From: Roseiarcus sp036489975
GTDB taxonomy: Bacteria > Pseudomonadota > Alphaproteobacteria > Rhizobiales > Beijerinckiaceae
NCBI GenBank assembly: GCA_036489975.1
Contig: DASXES010000088.1
Coordinates: 1 to 64,000, forward strand
DNA length: 64,000 nt
Direction of reading: 5' to 3'
Below the pieces are notes generated by a model. It was not told where the DNA came from, ran no database searches, and saw only the letters and a program-made list of their open reading frames with translations. Below, piece by piece: positions 17,614-29,358 of this stretch (position 1 is its first letter; every line of letters begins with the position of its first letter). A program made the position numbers and the translations under genes.

Positions 17614-18303
17614 GTGGAACTCATCGATTTGAGCCGAGAGCTGTTTCACCGCACGCCTGTGCATCCGTCGCATCCCCCGGTCGTCATGACGATCTGGGAC
17701 GATCACGACAAAAAGGTCAGGGCCGGCGACACGGTCTTCAGCTCCAAGGCGTTCTCGATCTCCTTGAGCGACCATGCGGGGACGCATGTCGACGCGCCGG
17801 TCCATTTTGATCCGCGGCCAGGAGCGAAAACGATCGACGAAATGCCGCTCGAAAATTTCTACACCTCAGCCATTTGCCTCGATCTTTCGCACGCGCCTCT
17901 CAAGCACGCCATAAGTGTCGCCGAGATGGAGGAGGCGCTTACGAAATCGGGGCAGGAAATAAGGCCCGGCGACACGGTGCTGATTTATATGGCGACGAAC
18001 GAGCGACTGTACGGAGATTCGCGCTACGCCCACGACTTTCCGGGACTTTCCCTGGAAGCGGTGCACTGGCTCGCGGACAAGGGGATCGGCATGTTTGGCG
18101 TGGAGGCCGTGAGTCCTGCGCCGGAGGGAGAGCTGAATTTCCGGGCGCACCAGATCTGCGGCGAGCGCGGCATCACGCACATGGAGTGCCTCTTCAATCT
18201 CGATAAGCTGGTCGGCCGAGGCCGCTTCCGCTTCGTCGGTTTCCCGCTCAGGATCCGGGGTGGGTCGGCGAGTCCCATCCGCGCGGTCGCGATCTTCGAA
18301 TGA
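17614..18303 (+). CDS. Cyclase-family metal-dependent hydrolase (KynB-like)
   Basis: 229 residues from GTG 17614, chosen for the AAGGA ribosome site about 8 nt upstream and because homology starts at VELIDLSRELFHRTP. The signature SDHAGTHVDAPVHFDP gives the HxGTHxDxPxH metal-binding motif of the cyclase family (Pfam Cyclase), which includes kynurenine formamidase, isatin hydrolase and related amide or lactam hydrolases. GIGMFGVEAVSPAP, HQICGERGITHMECLFNLDKL and FPLRIRGGSASPIRAVAIFE are typical later blocks. It lies 72 nt before an amidase gene, so the two likely act in sequence on an amide compound. No tryptophan-pathway partners are nearby, so a kynurenine role is not supported. Confidence 0.9.
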   Translation: MELIDLSRELFHRTPVHPSHPPVVMTIWDDHDKKVRAGDTVFSSKAFSISLSDHAGTHVDAPVHFDPRPGAKTIDEMPLENFYTSAICLDLSHAPLKHAISVAEMEEALTKSGQEIRPGDTVLIYMATNERLYGDSRYAHDFPGLSLEAVHWLADKGIGMFGVEAVSPAPEGELNFRAHQICGERGITHMECLFNLDKLVGRGRFRFVGFPLRIRGGSASPIRAVAIFE

Positions 18304-18375
18304 GCGCCGCGTCTTCAAGCCGCATCGGCTTCGCCGTTGAAAGGCGCGACCGGGTCTTGCGCGTTGGGAGGTCGG

Positions 18376-19782
18376 ATGCCGAGTTCTGATCTTTGGCGCA
18401 ACGATGCTGCGACGTTGAGCAGCCTGCTGGCTGACGGCGCCGTCGCGCCTACAGACTTGGTCGAGATGTATCTTGCGCGCTGCGATCGGCTTCAGCCGAA
18501 GCTCAACGCCTTCGTTTACCTGGACCCCGAGGGCGCGCGGCGCGCCGCTGAGGAGGCGGACGTCAGACAGCGGGTCGGGCGGCGCCTCGGGCCGCTCGAC
18601 GGAATTCCGATCACCATCAAAGACAACATCTTCGTCGCAGGAATGCCGGCGCGCTGGGGCAGCCTTTTGTTCCAGGATCACTTTCCGGAAAGAGACGACA
18701 TCTGCGTCGAACGACTGCGCGCGGCGGGCGCCGTCATTCTGGGGAAAACCACAACGCCGGAGCTGGCGTTGATGGGGCGAACCCATAGCCGGTTGAGCGG
18801 CGTCACGCGCAACCCCTGGGATCCTTCGCTCACCCCCGGCGGGTCGAGCGGAGGCGCGGTCGCCGGGGTAGCCGCAGGCATGGCGCCGCTCGCCATTGGC
18901 ACCGACGCAGGCGGCTCCACGCGCATGCCCGCAGCCTATACGGGCCTGCTGGGACTGCGGCCGAGCAACGGGCGGGCGCCCCGCCGCTATGGGTTTGCGC
19001 CCATGGCGCTCGACTTCCAGGCGATCGGGCTCATCGGTCGGAGCGTCGCGGACCTCGATCTGCTGCTGGGCGTCGTGGCGGGCCCCGACAGCCGAGATCC
19101 GGCGTCGGTCAACCTGCCGCCGCTCGCCCCGCGTGATGGACCGTTGCGAATTGGCTGGTTCACCCACATAGGAGCTGAAACTGTCGACGCTGCGGTGGAG
19201 GAGGCCCACCGTCGAGCCCGAAATTTGCTCGCTGATCTCGGTAACGCCGTGGAGGAATGTGACCCGCCGTTCGATGTGACCGAGCTTCGCGCCATTTGGG
19301 ACGCGCTGACCCCGGTCGGAGTCGCGCGGGCGGTTGAAGCGAACGAGCGTTGGCCAGCGGATACGACTGAACTGATCGCCAATCTGACGCGAGTCGGGAT
19401 GAAAATGTCGGCGACCGACTACGTTCGCACGTTGGACCGGCTACAGCTTTTTCGCGCGACGGTTTCGGAGCGGTGGGGTGCTTTCGACGTTCTGCTCACG
19501 CCGACCGCAGCGGCCCCCGCCTGGGCGGCCGACCTGGATTGTCCCGCAGTCATTGGGGAGAAGCCTGGAAGCAGCGCCACGCAGGGCATGTTCTGCGGAT
19601 GGGTGAACGCCCTCGGCTTTGCCGGTCTCAATATTCCGGGACAGCCCCACCCGGATGGACGCCCGATTGGGTTGCAGGTCATCGCGCCTCTCGGACACGA
19701 TGAGCGCGCGCTTCGAGTCGCGAGACAGATCGAGGCCCGAGACCCGTGGCGTGATCGTTGGCCAAGCCTCGCCGAAGAATGA
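18376..19782 (+). CDS. Amidase (amidase signature family)
   Basis: 468 residues from ATG 18376, preceded by GGGAGG (spacing 7). The Ser-cisSer-Lys triad is intact: Lys82 in GIPITIKDN, cis-Ser157 in TPGGSSGGAVAGVAAG, and nucleophile Ser181 in GTDAGGSTRMPAA, with the usual 24-residue spacing between the serines. It hydrolyses a carboxylic acid amide to acid and ammonia. The cytosolic location follows from the absence of a signal peptide. It probably forms a two-gene operon with the KynB-like hydrolase. Substrate specificity cannot be deduced. It lacks the GatA partner genes and is not a tRNA amidotransferase subunit by context. Confidence 0.93.
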   Translation: MPSSDLWRNDAATLSSLLADGAVAPTDLVEMYLARCDRLQPKLNAFVYLDPEGARRAAEEADVRQRVGRRLGPLDGIPITIKDNIFVAGMPARWGSLLFQDHFPERDDICVERLRAAGAVILGKTTTPELALMGRTHSRLSGVTRNPWDPSLTPGGSSGGAVAGVAAGMAPLAIGTDAGGSTRMPAAYTGLLGLRPSNGRAPRRYGFAPMALDFQAIGLIGRSVADLDLLLGVVAGPDSRDPASVNLPPLAPRDGPLRIGWFTHIGAETVDAAVEEAHRRARNLLADLGNAVEECDPPFDVTELRAIWDALTPVGVARAVEANERWPADTTELIANLTRVGMKMSATDYVRTLDRLQLFRATVSERWGAFDVLLTPTAAAPAWAADLDCPAVIGEKPGSSATQGMFCGWVNALGFAGLNIPGQPHPDGRPIGLQVIAPLGHDERALRVARQIEARDPWRDRWPSLAEE

Positions 19783-20072
19783 TCGGAGGTTCCGAGCGCC
19801 CGATCGAGTCGGCCAGGGCGTGATATTTTGGCTCTCTGCCTCCGCCGTCATGGCCGGCGCCCGGCTCCGCCATCGGTCGTGGGCACAGATAATCGCTAAT
19901 CATCAATGCTTTAGTTTGGCCGCCCGTGTTTTCGCGGATGGCGGGGATCAAGCCCGATCAAGACGCAAGGAACGGGCTGCGAATATAAATTAAACCATCT
20001 GCTGACAACATTTTGTTGACGAAAATCAGAAATAATCTCATTCTTGATTCAGACGACCAGAAGGGACGCGTT

Positions 20073-20573
20073 ATGGCCGGGAATGCAGGCAAGGGCGAGC
20101 CCGAGGTCAAGACCAGGCGCCCGCGGGCGACGAAGCGCGAGCTCGCGCAACGCGACCTGAGGTTCATCGAGAAACTGGCCGCCGGCGTAACAATTGAGGA
20201 AATCGCCGCGAGCGAAGGGATATCGTGCAAATGGGCGCGGGAGCGCAAGGCGGCGATCCTCGCCGAGCGCGCCATCGATCCGCCGCACGAATTCATCCAG
20301 CTTCAGGTCCGCCGCCTGAACGAGGCGATGCTCGTCGCCTATAGTTCGATGACCACGGGCAACGTGAAGGCGGTCGATCAGGTGATCAAAGTCGTGCGCG
20401 AGCTCGACCGCTATCACGGGTTCGACGGAACCCCCGCTCCTCAGAGGTCGGCGGAAGCGCCGGTCAAGCCCCCGCCTTTAGCCCTGCTCGAGCCCCCGCC
20501 GGCGGAGCCGGCGATGGGTTGGGATGAGCGCGAGCCCTCCGCGCCGAGGGTCGACATTCCGGTCGCGGATTGA
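20073..20573 (+). CDS. Orphan HTH protein, 166 residues (paralogue A)
   Basis: The start at ATG 20073 has AGAAGGGA upstream; an in-frame ATG at 20013 is less likely. A basic N-terminus (TRRPRATKRE) leads to a helix-turn-helix around residues 33-62 (LAAGVTIEEIAASEGISCKW, then ARERKAA). A second conserved block at 73-115 contains QLQVRRLNEAMLVAY, GNVKAV and ELDRYHG. The tail is proline-rich (PVKPPPLALLEPPPAEP). Paralogue B at 55911-56411 has the same length, block order and tail. The layout loosely recalls small phage terminase or resolvase-type HTH proteins, but no phage genes are near. It is monocistronic in long flanking non-coding DNA. A DNA-binding role is inference from the HTH. Confidence 0.75.
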   Translation: MAGNAGKGEPEVKTRRPRATKRELAQRDLRFIEKLAAGVTIEEIAASEGISCKWARERKAAILAERAIDPPHEFIQLQVRRLNEAMLVAYSSMTTGNVKAVDQVIKVVRELDRYHGFDGTPAPQRSAEAPVKPPPLALLEPPPAEPAMGWDEREPSAPRVDIPVAD

Positions 20574-20676
20574 CAAGACCATCCTCCGAGACGCGGCGCC
20601 CTGCATCGCGGCAGGTCAAATCTGCTCGACCTCGGTCGCCTTGCAGCCCGCGTCGAGCCGCTCGGCAGCCCGAATT

Positions 20677-21768
20677 TCAAATGTTTGGCGCAGCCAGGAA
20701 AGTGAACGGTTTGGCGGGCTCGAATTTGTCGGAAACCTCGCCTGAGTAGACTTGTCCGTCCGCCAAAGGCAGTTTCAGGATTGGAGCGCCTGGTTGCAGG
20801 TTCAGCTTGGAAAGCGTCACCCAGAACGTATTCGGGCGCGTTGCGGAGTCGAAATAATAGACTTTGTTTGTTTGATCCGAAACGGTGCGCCAGATGGTCG
20901 ATGAAATGTTCGGCTGATTGGGCGTGGTGATCCCAAGCGGCACGCTGACGGACCGCATAACGCCCATGACGCTCGCCACCGCCTGATACGCATAAGAGCG
21001 CCCCGGCACGCTCGCAATGTAGGCCGGGTCGGCGGCCTTTGGGATCGCCTTGATCAGGAAGGAGGCGCGGGCGTAGCGGTCGGCGGCGCGATTGGTGCCG
21101 GGCAGGAACACGAGACCGCCGATGCCCTCCCAATAGGTGTTCAGCGCAAGCTGCTGGTCGTAGGTCGGCGAATTGGTCATCACGACATATTGCTTGCCGT
21201 GATGAATGACGAGCTTGCCCTCGACATATTCGAGCACCGCGGAATCGCCGGTCCGGTCCGAGAGCGACAGATGAAGCTGCGCGCCGACGCCATTGGGAAG
21301 CTTTTGCGTGACGACCTGAAAAGGTTCCGATTGCAGCGCCGCCACGGCCTCGTCGACGGTCGCGAAATTGTCGAGGACGTATTGCGCCCAGGTCGCAATC
21401 GACAGGCGTGATCGGGCCGGGTTGGGCTTGCCGTAGTTCGACTCGTCGAGGAACAGGAGGTTGGCGACAAGACCCTGATCGTTCATTCCATCGGCGCTGC
21501 CGAGGTTGTATCCCGCGGCGACGACGCTGCCGTATTTCGAGGTCCATTTCGGACTGTTCGAACCCGCGGCGCCGTCGCGTTGAATTCCGCGCGGGAAGGC
21601 CCACAGATCGGTGTGCATGTCCTCCTTCCAGTCCATGGAGCGTCCGGTCAGGACCGTGCCGTCGTTCCCCACGTAGAGGGCGCGGGTGCAGGACTGGGCG
21701 ACCGGCGCCGCAAGCAGGCCGAGGGCCATCGCGAGGGCGGCGGAACCGAGAAATCGACGTCGAGCCAA
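20677..21768 (-). CDS. Exported linear-amide C-N hydrolase (choloylglycine hydrolase family)
   Basis: 363 residues from TTG 21768, which follows GGAGGATT by 7 nt; the upstream frame is unrelated leader. The N-terminus ARRRFLGSAALAMALGLLA is a signal with consecutive arginines (Tat-like). Cleavage after APVAQS would expose Cys27 as the N-terminal nucleophile (CTRALYVGNDG), exactly as this Ntn-hydrolase family needs. TGRSMDWKEDM (Arg and Asp of the active site), SADGMNDQGL and VMTNSPTYDQQL are family motifs. Members cleave penicillin V, bile salts or acyl-homoserine lactones; in a periplasmic environmental enzyme the last is plausible but unproven. It is convergent with the HTH gene. Confidence 0.9.
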   Translation of the reverse strand: MARRRFLGSAALAMALGLLAAPVAQSCTRALYVGNDGTVLTGRSMDWKEDMHTDLWAFPRGIQRDGAAGSNSPKWTSKYGSVVAAGYNLGSADGMNDQGLVANLLFLDESNYGKPNPARSRLSIATWAQYVLDNFATVDEAVAALQSEPFQVVTQKLPNGVGAQLHLSLSDRTGDSAVLEYVEGKLVIHHGKQYVVMTNSPTYDQQLALNTYWEGIGGLVFLPGTNRAADRYARASFLIKAIPKAADPAYIASVPGRSYAYQAVASVMGVMRSVSVPLGITTPNQPNISSTIWRTVSDQTNKVYYFDSATRPNTFWVTLSKLNLQPGAPILKLPLADGQVYSGEVSDKFEPAKPFTFLAAPNI

Positions 21769-22181
21769 AGTGACAATCCTCCTTCGGGGGTCTCGATTCT
21801 TACCATTCGCGGAGCGCCGTGTCAGGAATTGCCTAAAACTTCGGGTGACGACCAAGGTTCTTGGGGGAAAACTTTCCCCGCTGAAGAAGCGCTCATCAAG
21901 CGCGGCTTTCGCGAACTTTAATTTACAAATTATCGATGTTATTTTATGTGATCCGTCAACGCAACGCTCTGCAGCGAGAACCGTCAGTTTTGGCGCCATT
22001 TTTCAGGACGGAACTAAACGGGGCCGTAAGTCCCTGATTTATCTAGGGGGCGCCGGTAAAATGGCGACTACGCATGCCGCGGACGTTCTGAGAGGGTGGC
22101 CGTCCCATGCGAAAGACGCCCGTTCGTCCGGACGGGTTATGGCGGCGCGGCGACGGCGAGCCTCTCAGGCGAATTCCGCTT
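21769..22181. other. Intergenic region between amide hydrolase and metH
   Basis: 413 nt upstream of the leftward amide-hydrolase gene and downstream of the leftward metH stop. It is more AT-rich around 21900-21960 (promoter region for the hydrolase). It contains one copy of the 58-nt dispersed repeat at 22009-22066. No coding gene or clear terminator is seen. Confidence 0.5.
22009..22066 (+). repeat. 58-nt dispersed intergenic repeat, family 2, copy A
   Basis: It starts CGGAACTAAACGGGG and ends GCGCCGGTAAAATGGCG. The inverted copy at 32354-32411 has exactly the same length, with both ends identical and 12 differences confined to the 26-nt middle (about 79% identity overall). Confidence 0.75.
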
Positions 22182-25928
<3,747 letters not shown>

Positions 25929-25963
25929 TTCACCTACCGTTCAGGTCGCGTGATGACATAATC

Positions 25964-25983
25964 ATATAAACATGTCTTTATAT
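25964..25983 (-). promoter_or_regulatory. Palindromic operator candidate upstream of metH
   Basis: ATATAAA (25964-25970) and TTTATAT (25977-25983) form a perfect 7-bp inverted repeat around CATGTC, 35 nt upstream of the metH start. The form resembles the AT-rich dyads I recall for ArsR-family SahR/SamR regulators of methionine genes in Proteobacteria. That match is from memory and unverified. Confidence 0.5.
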
Positions 25984-26209
25984 CAATGCAAGAGAGATCG
26001 CTGCCGCGGCGATTTGCCAAATGGGCGCCGCCCCCTCAAAATGAGATCAGTCAATCCGGCGATCCTTCATCCATGTGAACGAGACGGGCCGTGAGAGGAG
26101 ACGGACCGAACGGGCGGATGCTTCCTTCAGCGCAACGACCATCGACCGGAAAGCCCTCCGACCGGCGGCCCGAGCTTCCCATCCAAAGGTTCAGGCAGGG
26201 TTTCAAGTT

Positions 26210-28495
26210 ATGAATGACAAGGTCGAGGGACCAAACACGCGCTTTTCGATCACTGATCAGGAGGCGCTCCAGTTCCACTCGCGCGGGCGCCCCGGCAAGC
26301 TCGAGATCGTGCCGACCAAGCCCATGGCGACCCAGCGCGATCTCTCGCTCGCCTATTCGCCGGGGGTTGCGGTTCCGGTCAAGGCGATCGCCGCCGATCC
26401 GTCAACCGCTTACGACTACACGACGCGCGGCAACATGGTCGCGGTCATTTCCAACGGCACGGCGATCCTCGGCCTCGGCAATCTCGGTGCGCTCGCCTCG
26501 AAGCCTGTGATGGAAGGCAAGGCGGTCTTGTTCAAGCGCTTTGCCGACGTCGATTCGATCGATCTCGAGGTCGGGACGGAGGACCCGGACGAATTCGTCA
26601 ACGCGGTCCGATACCTCGGTCCGTCGTTCGGCGGCATCAACCTCGAGGACATCAAGGCGCCGGAGTGCTTCTACATCGAGGAGCGCCTGCGCGAGATGAT
26701 GGACATTCCTGTCTTTCATGACGATCAGCACGGCACGGCCATCATCGCCGCCGCGGGGATGATCAACGCCATGCATCTGACCGGGCGCGACATCCAGACG
26801 ACGCGGCTCGTCTGCAACGGCGCCGGCGCCGCCGGCATTGCCTGTCTCGACCTGATCAAGGCGATCGGGTTCGAGCCCGCCAACGTCATCCTGTGCGACA
26901 CCAAGGGCGTCGTCTATCGCGGTCGTCAGGAAGGCATGAATCAATGGAAGTCCGCGCATGCGATCGAAACGCCGCTGCGAACGCTCGAGGAGGCGCTGAA
27001 GGGAGCGGATATCTTCTTCGGCCTTTCCGCCAAGGGCGCGCTGACCGCAGACATCGTCAGAAGCATGGCGCCCGATCCGGTCATTTTCGCCATGGCGAAT
27101 CCCGATCCGGAAATAACCCCTGAAGACGCGAAGGCGGCGCGTGACGACGTGATCATCGCCACCGGGCGCTCCGACTACCCCAACCAGGTCAATAACGTCC
27201 TCGGATTTCCCTATATTTTCCGCGGGGCGCTCGACGTGCGCGCCAAGACCATCAACATGGAAATGAAGATCGCCGCCGCGCACGCCCTCGCCGATCTCGC
27301 GCGCGAGGATGTGCCCGACGAGGTGGCGGCCGCTTACCGTGGCGCGAGGCCGCGCTTTGGCCGCGAATACATCATTCCGGTTCCATTCGATCCGCGCCTC
27401 ATTCATGTCGTGCCGATCGCAGTGGCCAAAGCCGCAATGGCTTCCGCGGTGGCGCGGCGGCCAATCGTCGATCTCGACGCCTACAAGGCGCAATTGTCCG
27501 CGCGTCGCGACCCGATCGCAGGCGCGATGCAACTCATCATCGAGCGCGTCCGCCGCACGCCCAAACGCGTGGTATTCGCGGAGGGCGAGGAAGAGCAGGT
27601 GATCCGCGCGGCTTATTCGTTCGTCAATCAGGGACTGGGCGAGGCGGTTCTGGTCGGCCGGGAAGACCGTGTGCGGAGCGTCGCCAAGGCCTCCGGTCTC
27701 GATCTCACGGACAAGGGCATCGAGATTCACAACGCCCGCCTGTCGCACCGCAATTCGATTTACGCCCAATTCCTTTATGAGCGGCTGCAGCGGAAGGGCT
27801 ATTTGTTCCGCGATTGCCAGCGCATGATCAATCAGGATCGCAATTACTTCGCCGCCGCCATGGTCGCGCGCGGAGACGCCGACGCGATCGTGACTGGCGT
27901 CACCCGCAATTTCTCGATCGCGCTCGAGGAAGTCCGGCGCGTGATTGACGACAAGCCAGGTCACCGGGTGGTCGGGGTCTCGATCGTGCTCTCGCGAGGG
28001 CGGCCGGTTCTGGTCGCCGACACCGCGATCGCTGAGATGCCGACCGCTGCGGATCTCGCCGAAATCGCGATCGAAGCGGCCGGGGTGGCGCGCCGGCTCG
28101 GCTATGAGCCGCGCGTGGCGATGCTGGCCTTCTCCAATTTCGGCCATCCGCCCGGAGAGCGCGCCCAACGGGTGCAGGAAGCGGTGCGGATTCTCGACGC
28201 GAAGCGGGTTGATTTTGAGTACGACGGTGAAATGGGCGCCGATGTCGCGCTCAACAGGGAGTTGATGGCCGCCTATCCGTTCTGCCGGCTGAAAGATACG
28301 GCGAACGTGCTCATCATGCCGGCCTTTCACTCGGCCGCCATCTCCACACGCATGCTGCAGGAACTTGGTGGCGCCACAGTCATTGGACCGTTGATCGTGG
28401 GGCTCGAGAAGCCGGTGCAGATCGTCTCGCTGGGCGCGAAGGACTCCGACATCGTCAACATGGCCGCCATGGCCAGCTTCAATATTGGCGGATGA
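26210..28495 (+). CDS. maeB: NADP-dependent malic enzyme with phosphotransacetylase-like domain
   Basis: 761 residues from ATG 26210; upstream in-frame codons give unrelated sequence. It converts malate to pyruvate plus CO2 with NADP. The N-terminal malic domain has TQRDLSLAYSPGVAVPV, VFHDDQHGTAIIAAAGMINA, and the NAD(P)-binding VCNGAGAAGIACLDL. From about residue 440 the chain continues as the PTA_PTB-like domain (RVVFAEGEEEQVIRAA, KDTANVLIMPAFHSAAIS), which in this enzyme class is regulatory and not catalytic. Length and order are those of proteobacterial MaeB. It diverges from metH across a 281-nt region. Confidence 0.97.
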   Translation: MNDKVEGPNTRFSITDQEALQFHSRGRPGKLEIVPTKPMATQRDLSLAYSPGVAVPVKAIAADPSTAYDYTTRGNMVAVISNGTAILGLGNLGALASKPVMEGKAVLFKRFADVDSIDLEVGTEDPDEFVNAVRYLGPSFGGINLEDIKAPECFYIEERLREMMDIPVFHDDQHGTAIIAAAGMINAMHLTGRDIQTTRLVCNGAGAAGIACLDLIKAIGFEPANVILCDTKGVVYRGRQEGMNQWKSAHAIETPLRTLEEALKGADIFFGLSAKGALTADIVRSMAPDPVIFAMANPDPEITPEDAKAARDDVIIATGRSDYPNQVNNVLGFPYIFRGALDVRAKTINMEMKIAAAHALADLAREDVPDEVAAAYRGARPRFGREYIIPVPFDPRLIHVVPIAVAKAAMASAVARRPIVDLDAYKAQLSARRDPIAGAMQLIIERVRRTPKRVVFAEGEEEQVIRAAYSFVNQGLGEAVLVGREDRVRSVAKASGLDLTDKGIEIHNARLSHRNSIYAQFLYERLQRKGYLFRDCQRMINQDRNYFAAAMVARGDADAIVTGVTRNFSIALEEVRRVIDDKPGHRVVGVSIVLSRGRPVLVADTAIAEMPTAADLAEIAIEAAGVARRLGYEPRVAMLAFSNFGHPPGERAQRVQEAVRILDAKRVDFEYDGEMGADVALNRELMAAYPFCRLKDTANVLIMPAFHSAAISTRMLQELGGATVIGPLIVGLEKPVQIVSLGAKDSDIVNMAAMASFNIGG

Positions 28496-28505
28496 CGCTG
28501 AGCCT

Positions 28506-29267
28506 CTAAGCGACGTCGACGGTCGTGGTCTGAACGCGCAGAAACGCCTTCTGATAGCTTCGTTCAATCAGGCTTGCAGCCTGTCCAGCGAGGCGAACGC
28601 CTTCTCGTCCCAGCTTTTCAAGCGCTGAGGTATGCCGAAGCTTGGCGTGCCTGTCCGCCGCGGCCATCGTCGTCTCGAACGCCTGTCCGCCCTGGTCCGG
28701 CTTAAGAAGGTGATCCTGGATGGCGACTGCGGGGCAGAGCTGATAAACGCGCAGGCCAAAGCGGCTGGGGTGATTGGGAAACAGCGCATAATCGGCCGGC
28801 AGCGAGGGGTTCGCCGTCAATTTAATGTAACGGGCCGCCCCGCTCCGGGTGAGGATGTAAGCCGCGCTGCTATGATGGCGTGAATAAAGTCTCGCGACCT
28901 GACGCTCGCCGATCGCAACGCGCTTTTCGCCGACCTCGACCTTCTGCAAATAGGTGTCGAGCTTGATCGAATGGGCGTCCGGCGGCGCCCATGAGCCGCT
29001 GGCGACGACGGTCGCGAACCCCGGCTGGATGTGCACGTCATCCTCAAGGAAACAGGCCAAGGGTTCCGGACCCTTGAGGAATTCAAGCCACGCCATCCTA
29101 TGGCTCGCGAGACAAGCCAGTTCGAAACGGCTCAGGCCTTTCGTCGTCGGCGGATCTTTCGACCCGTCGACGGCGGAAACGCGCTCAAACTCGACGCCCT
29201 TCAACTGCGTCCGCATATGCGCGAAGCGTTCGGGATGGCGATCGAGATTGATCAGGTAAATCTTCAT
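28506..29267 (-). CDS. Glycosyltransferase family 25
   Basis: 253 residues. The opening KIYLINLDRHPERF, SRFELACLASHRMAWLEFL and the acidic CFLEDDVHIQPGF (DxD-like metal/nucleotide-sugar site) are the three hallmark blocks of GT25 enzymes, which add sugars such as galactose to lipooligosaccharide or glycan acceptors. HSSAAYILTRSGAARYI and PADYALFPNHP are also typical. It has no signal peptide and probably acts at the cytoplasmic face of the inner membrane. It is convergent with maeB (11 nt between stops) and is not part of a visible polysaccharide cluster. Confidence 0.9.
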   Translation of the reverse strand: MKIYLINLDRHPERFAHMRTQLKGVEFERVSAVDGSKDPPTTKGLSRFELACLASHRMAWLEFLKGPEPLACFLEDDVHIQPGFATVVASGSWAPPDAHSIKLDTYLQKVEVGEKRVAIGERQVARLYSRHHSSAAYILTRSGAARYIKLTANPSLPADYALFPNHPSRFGLRVYQLCPAVAIQDHLLKPDQGGQAFETTMAAADRHAKLRHTSALEKLGREGVRLAGQAASLIERSYQKAFLRVQTTTVDVA

Positions 29268-29358
29268 TGCGCTCCCGCCGGCCCTTCGACCCCGGCTCGT
29301 TCAACGTCGAGCGCTCACTGCTTTGATCATCCCAGCGGCTAACGCGGAGACGCAGCGC

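Noticed and set aside
25929..26209. Possible SAM, SAH or cobalamin riboswitch before metH
   Set aside because: The leader is short and dominated by an AT-rich dyad; none of the conserved riboswitch boxes I know could be seen.
26402..28567. A 721-codon open frame on the minus strand
   Set aside because: Antisense shadow of maeB; no family motifs and no ribosome site.
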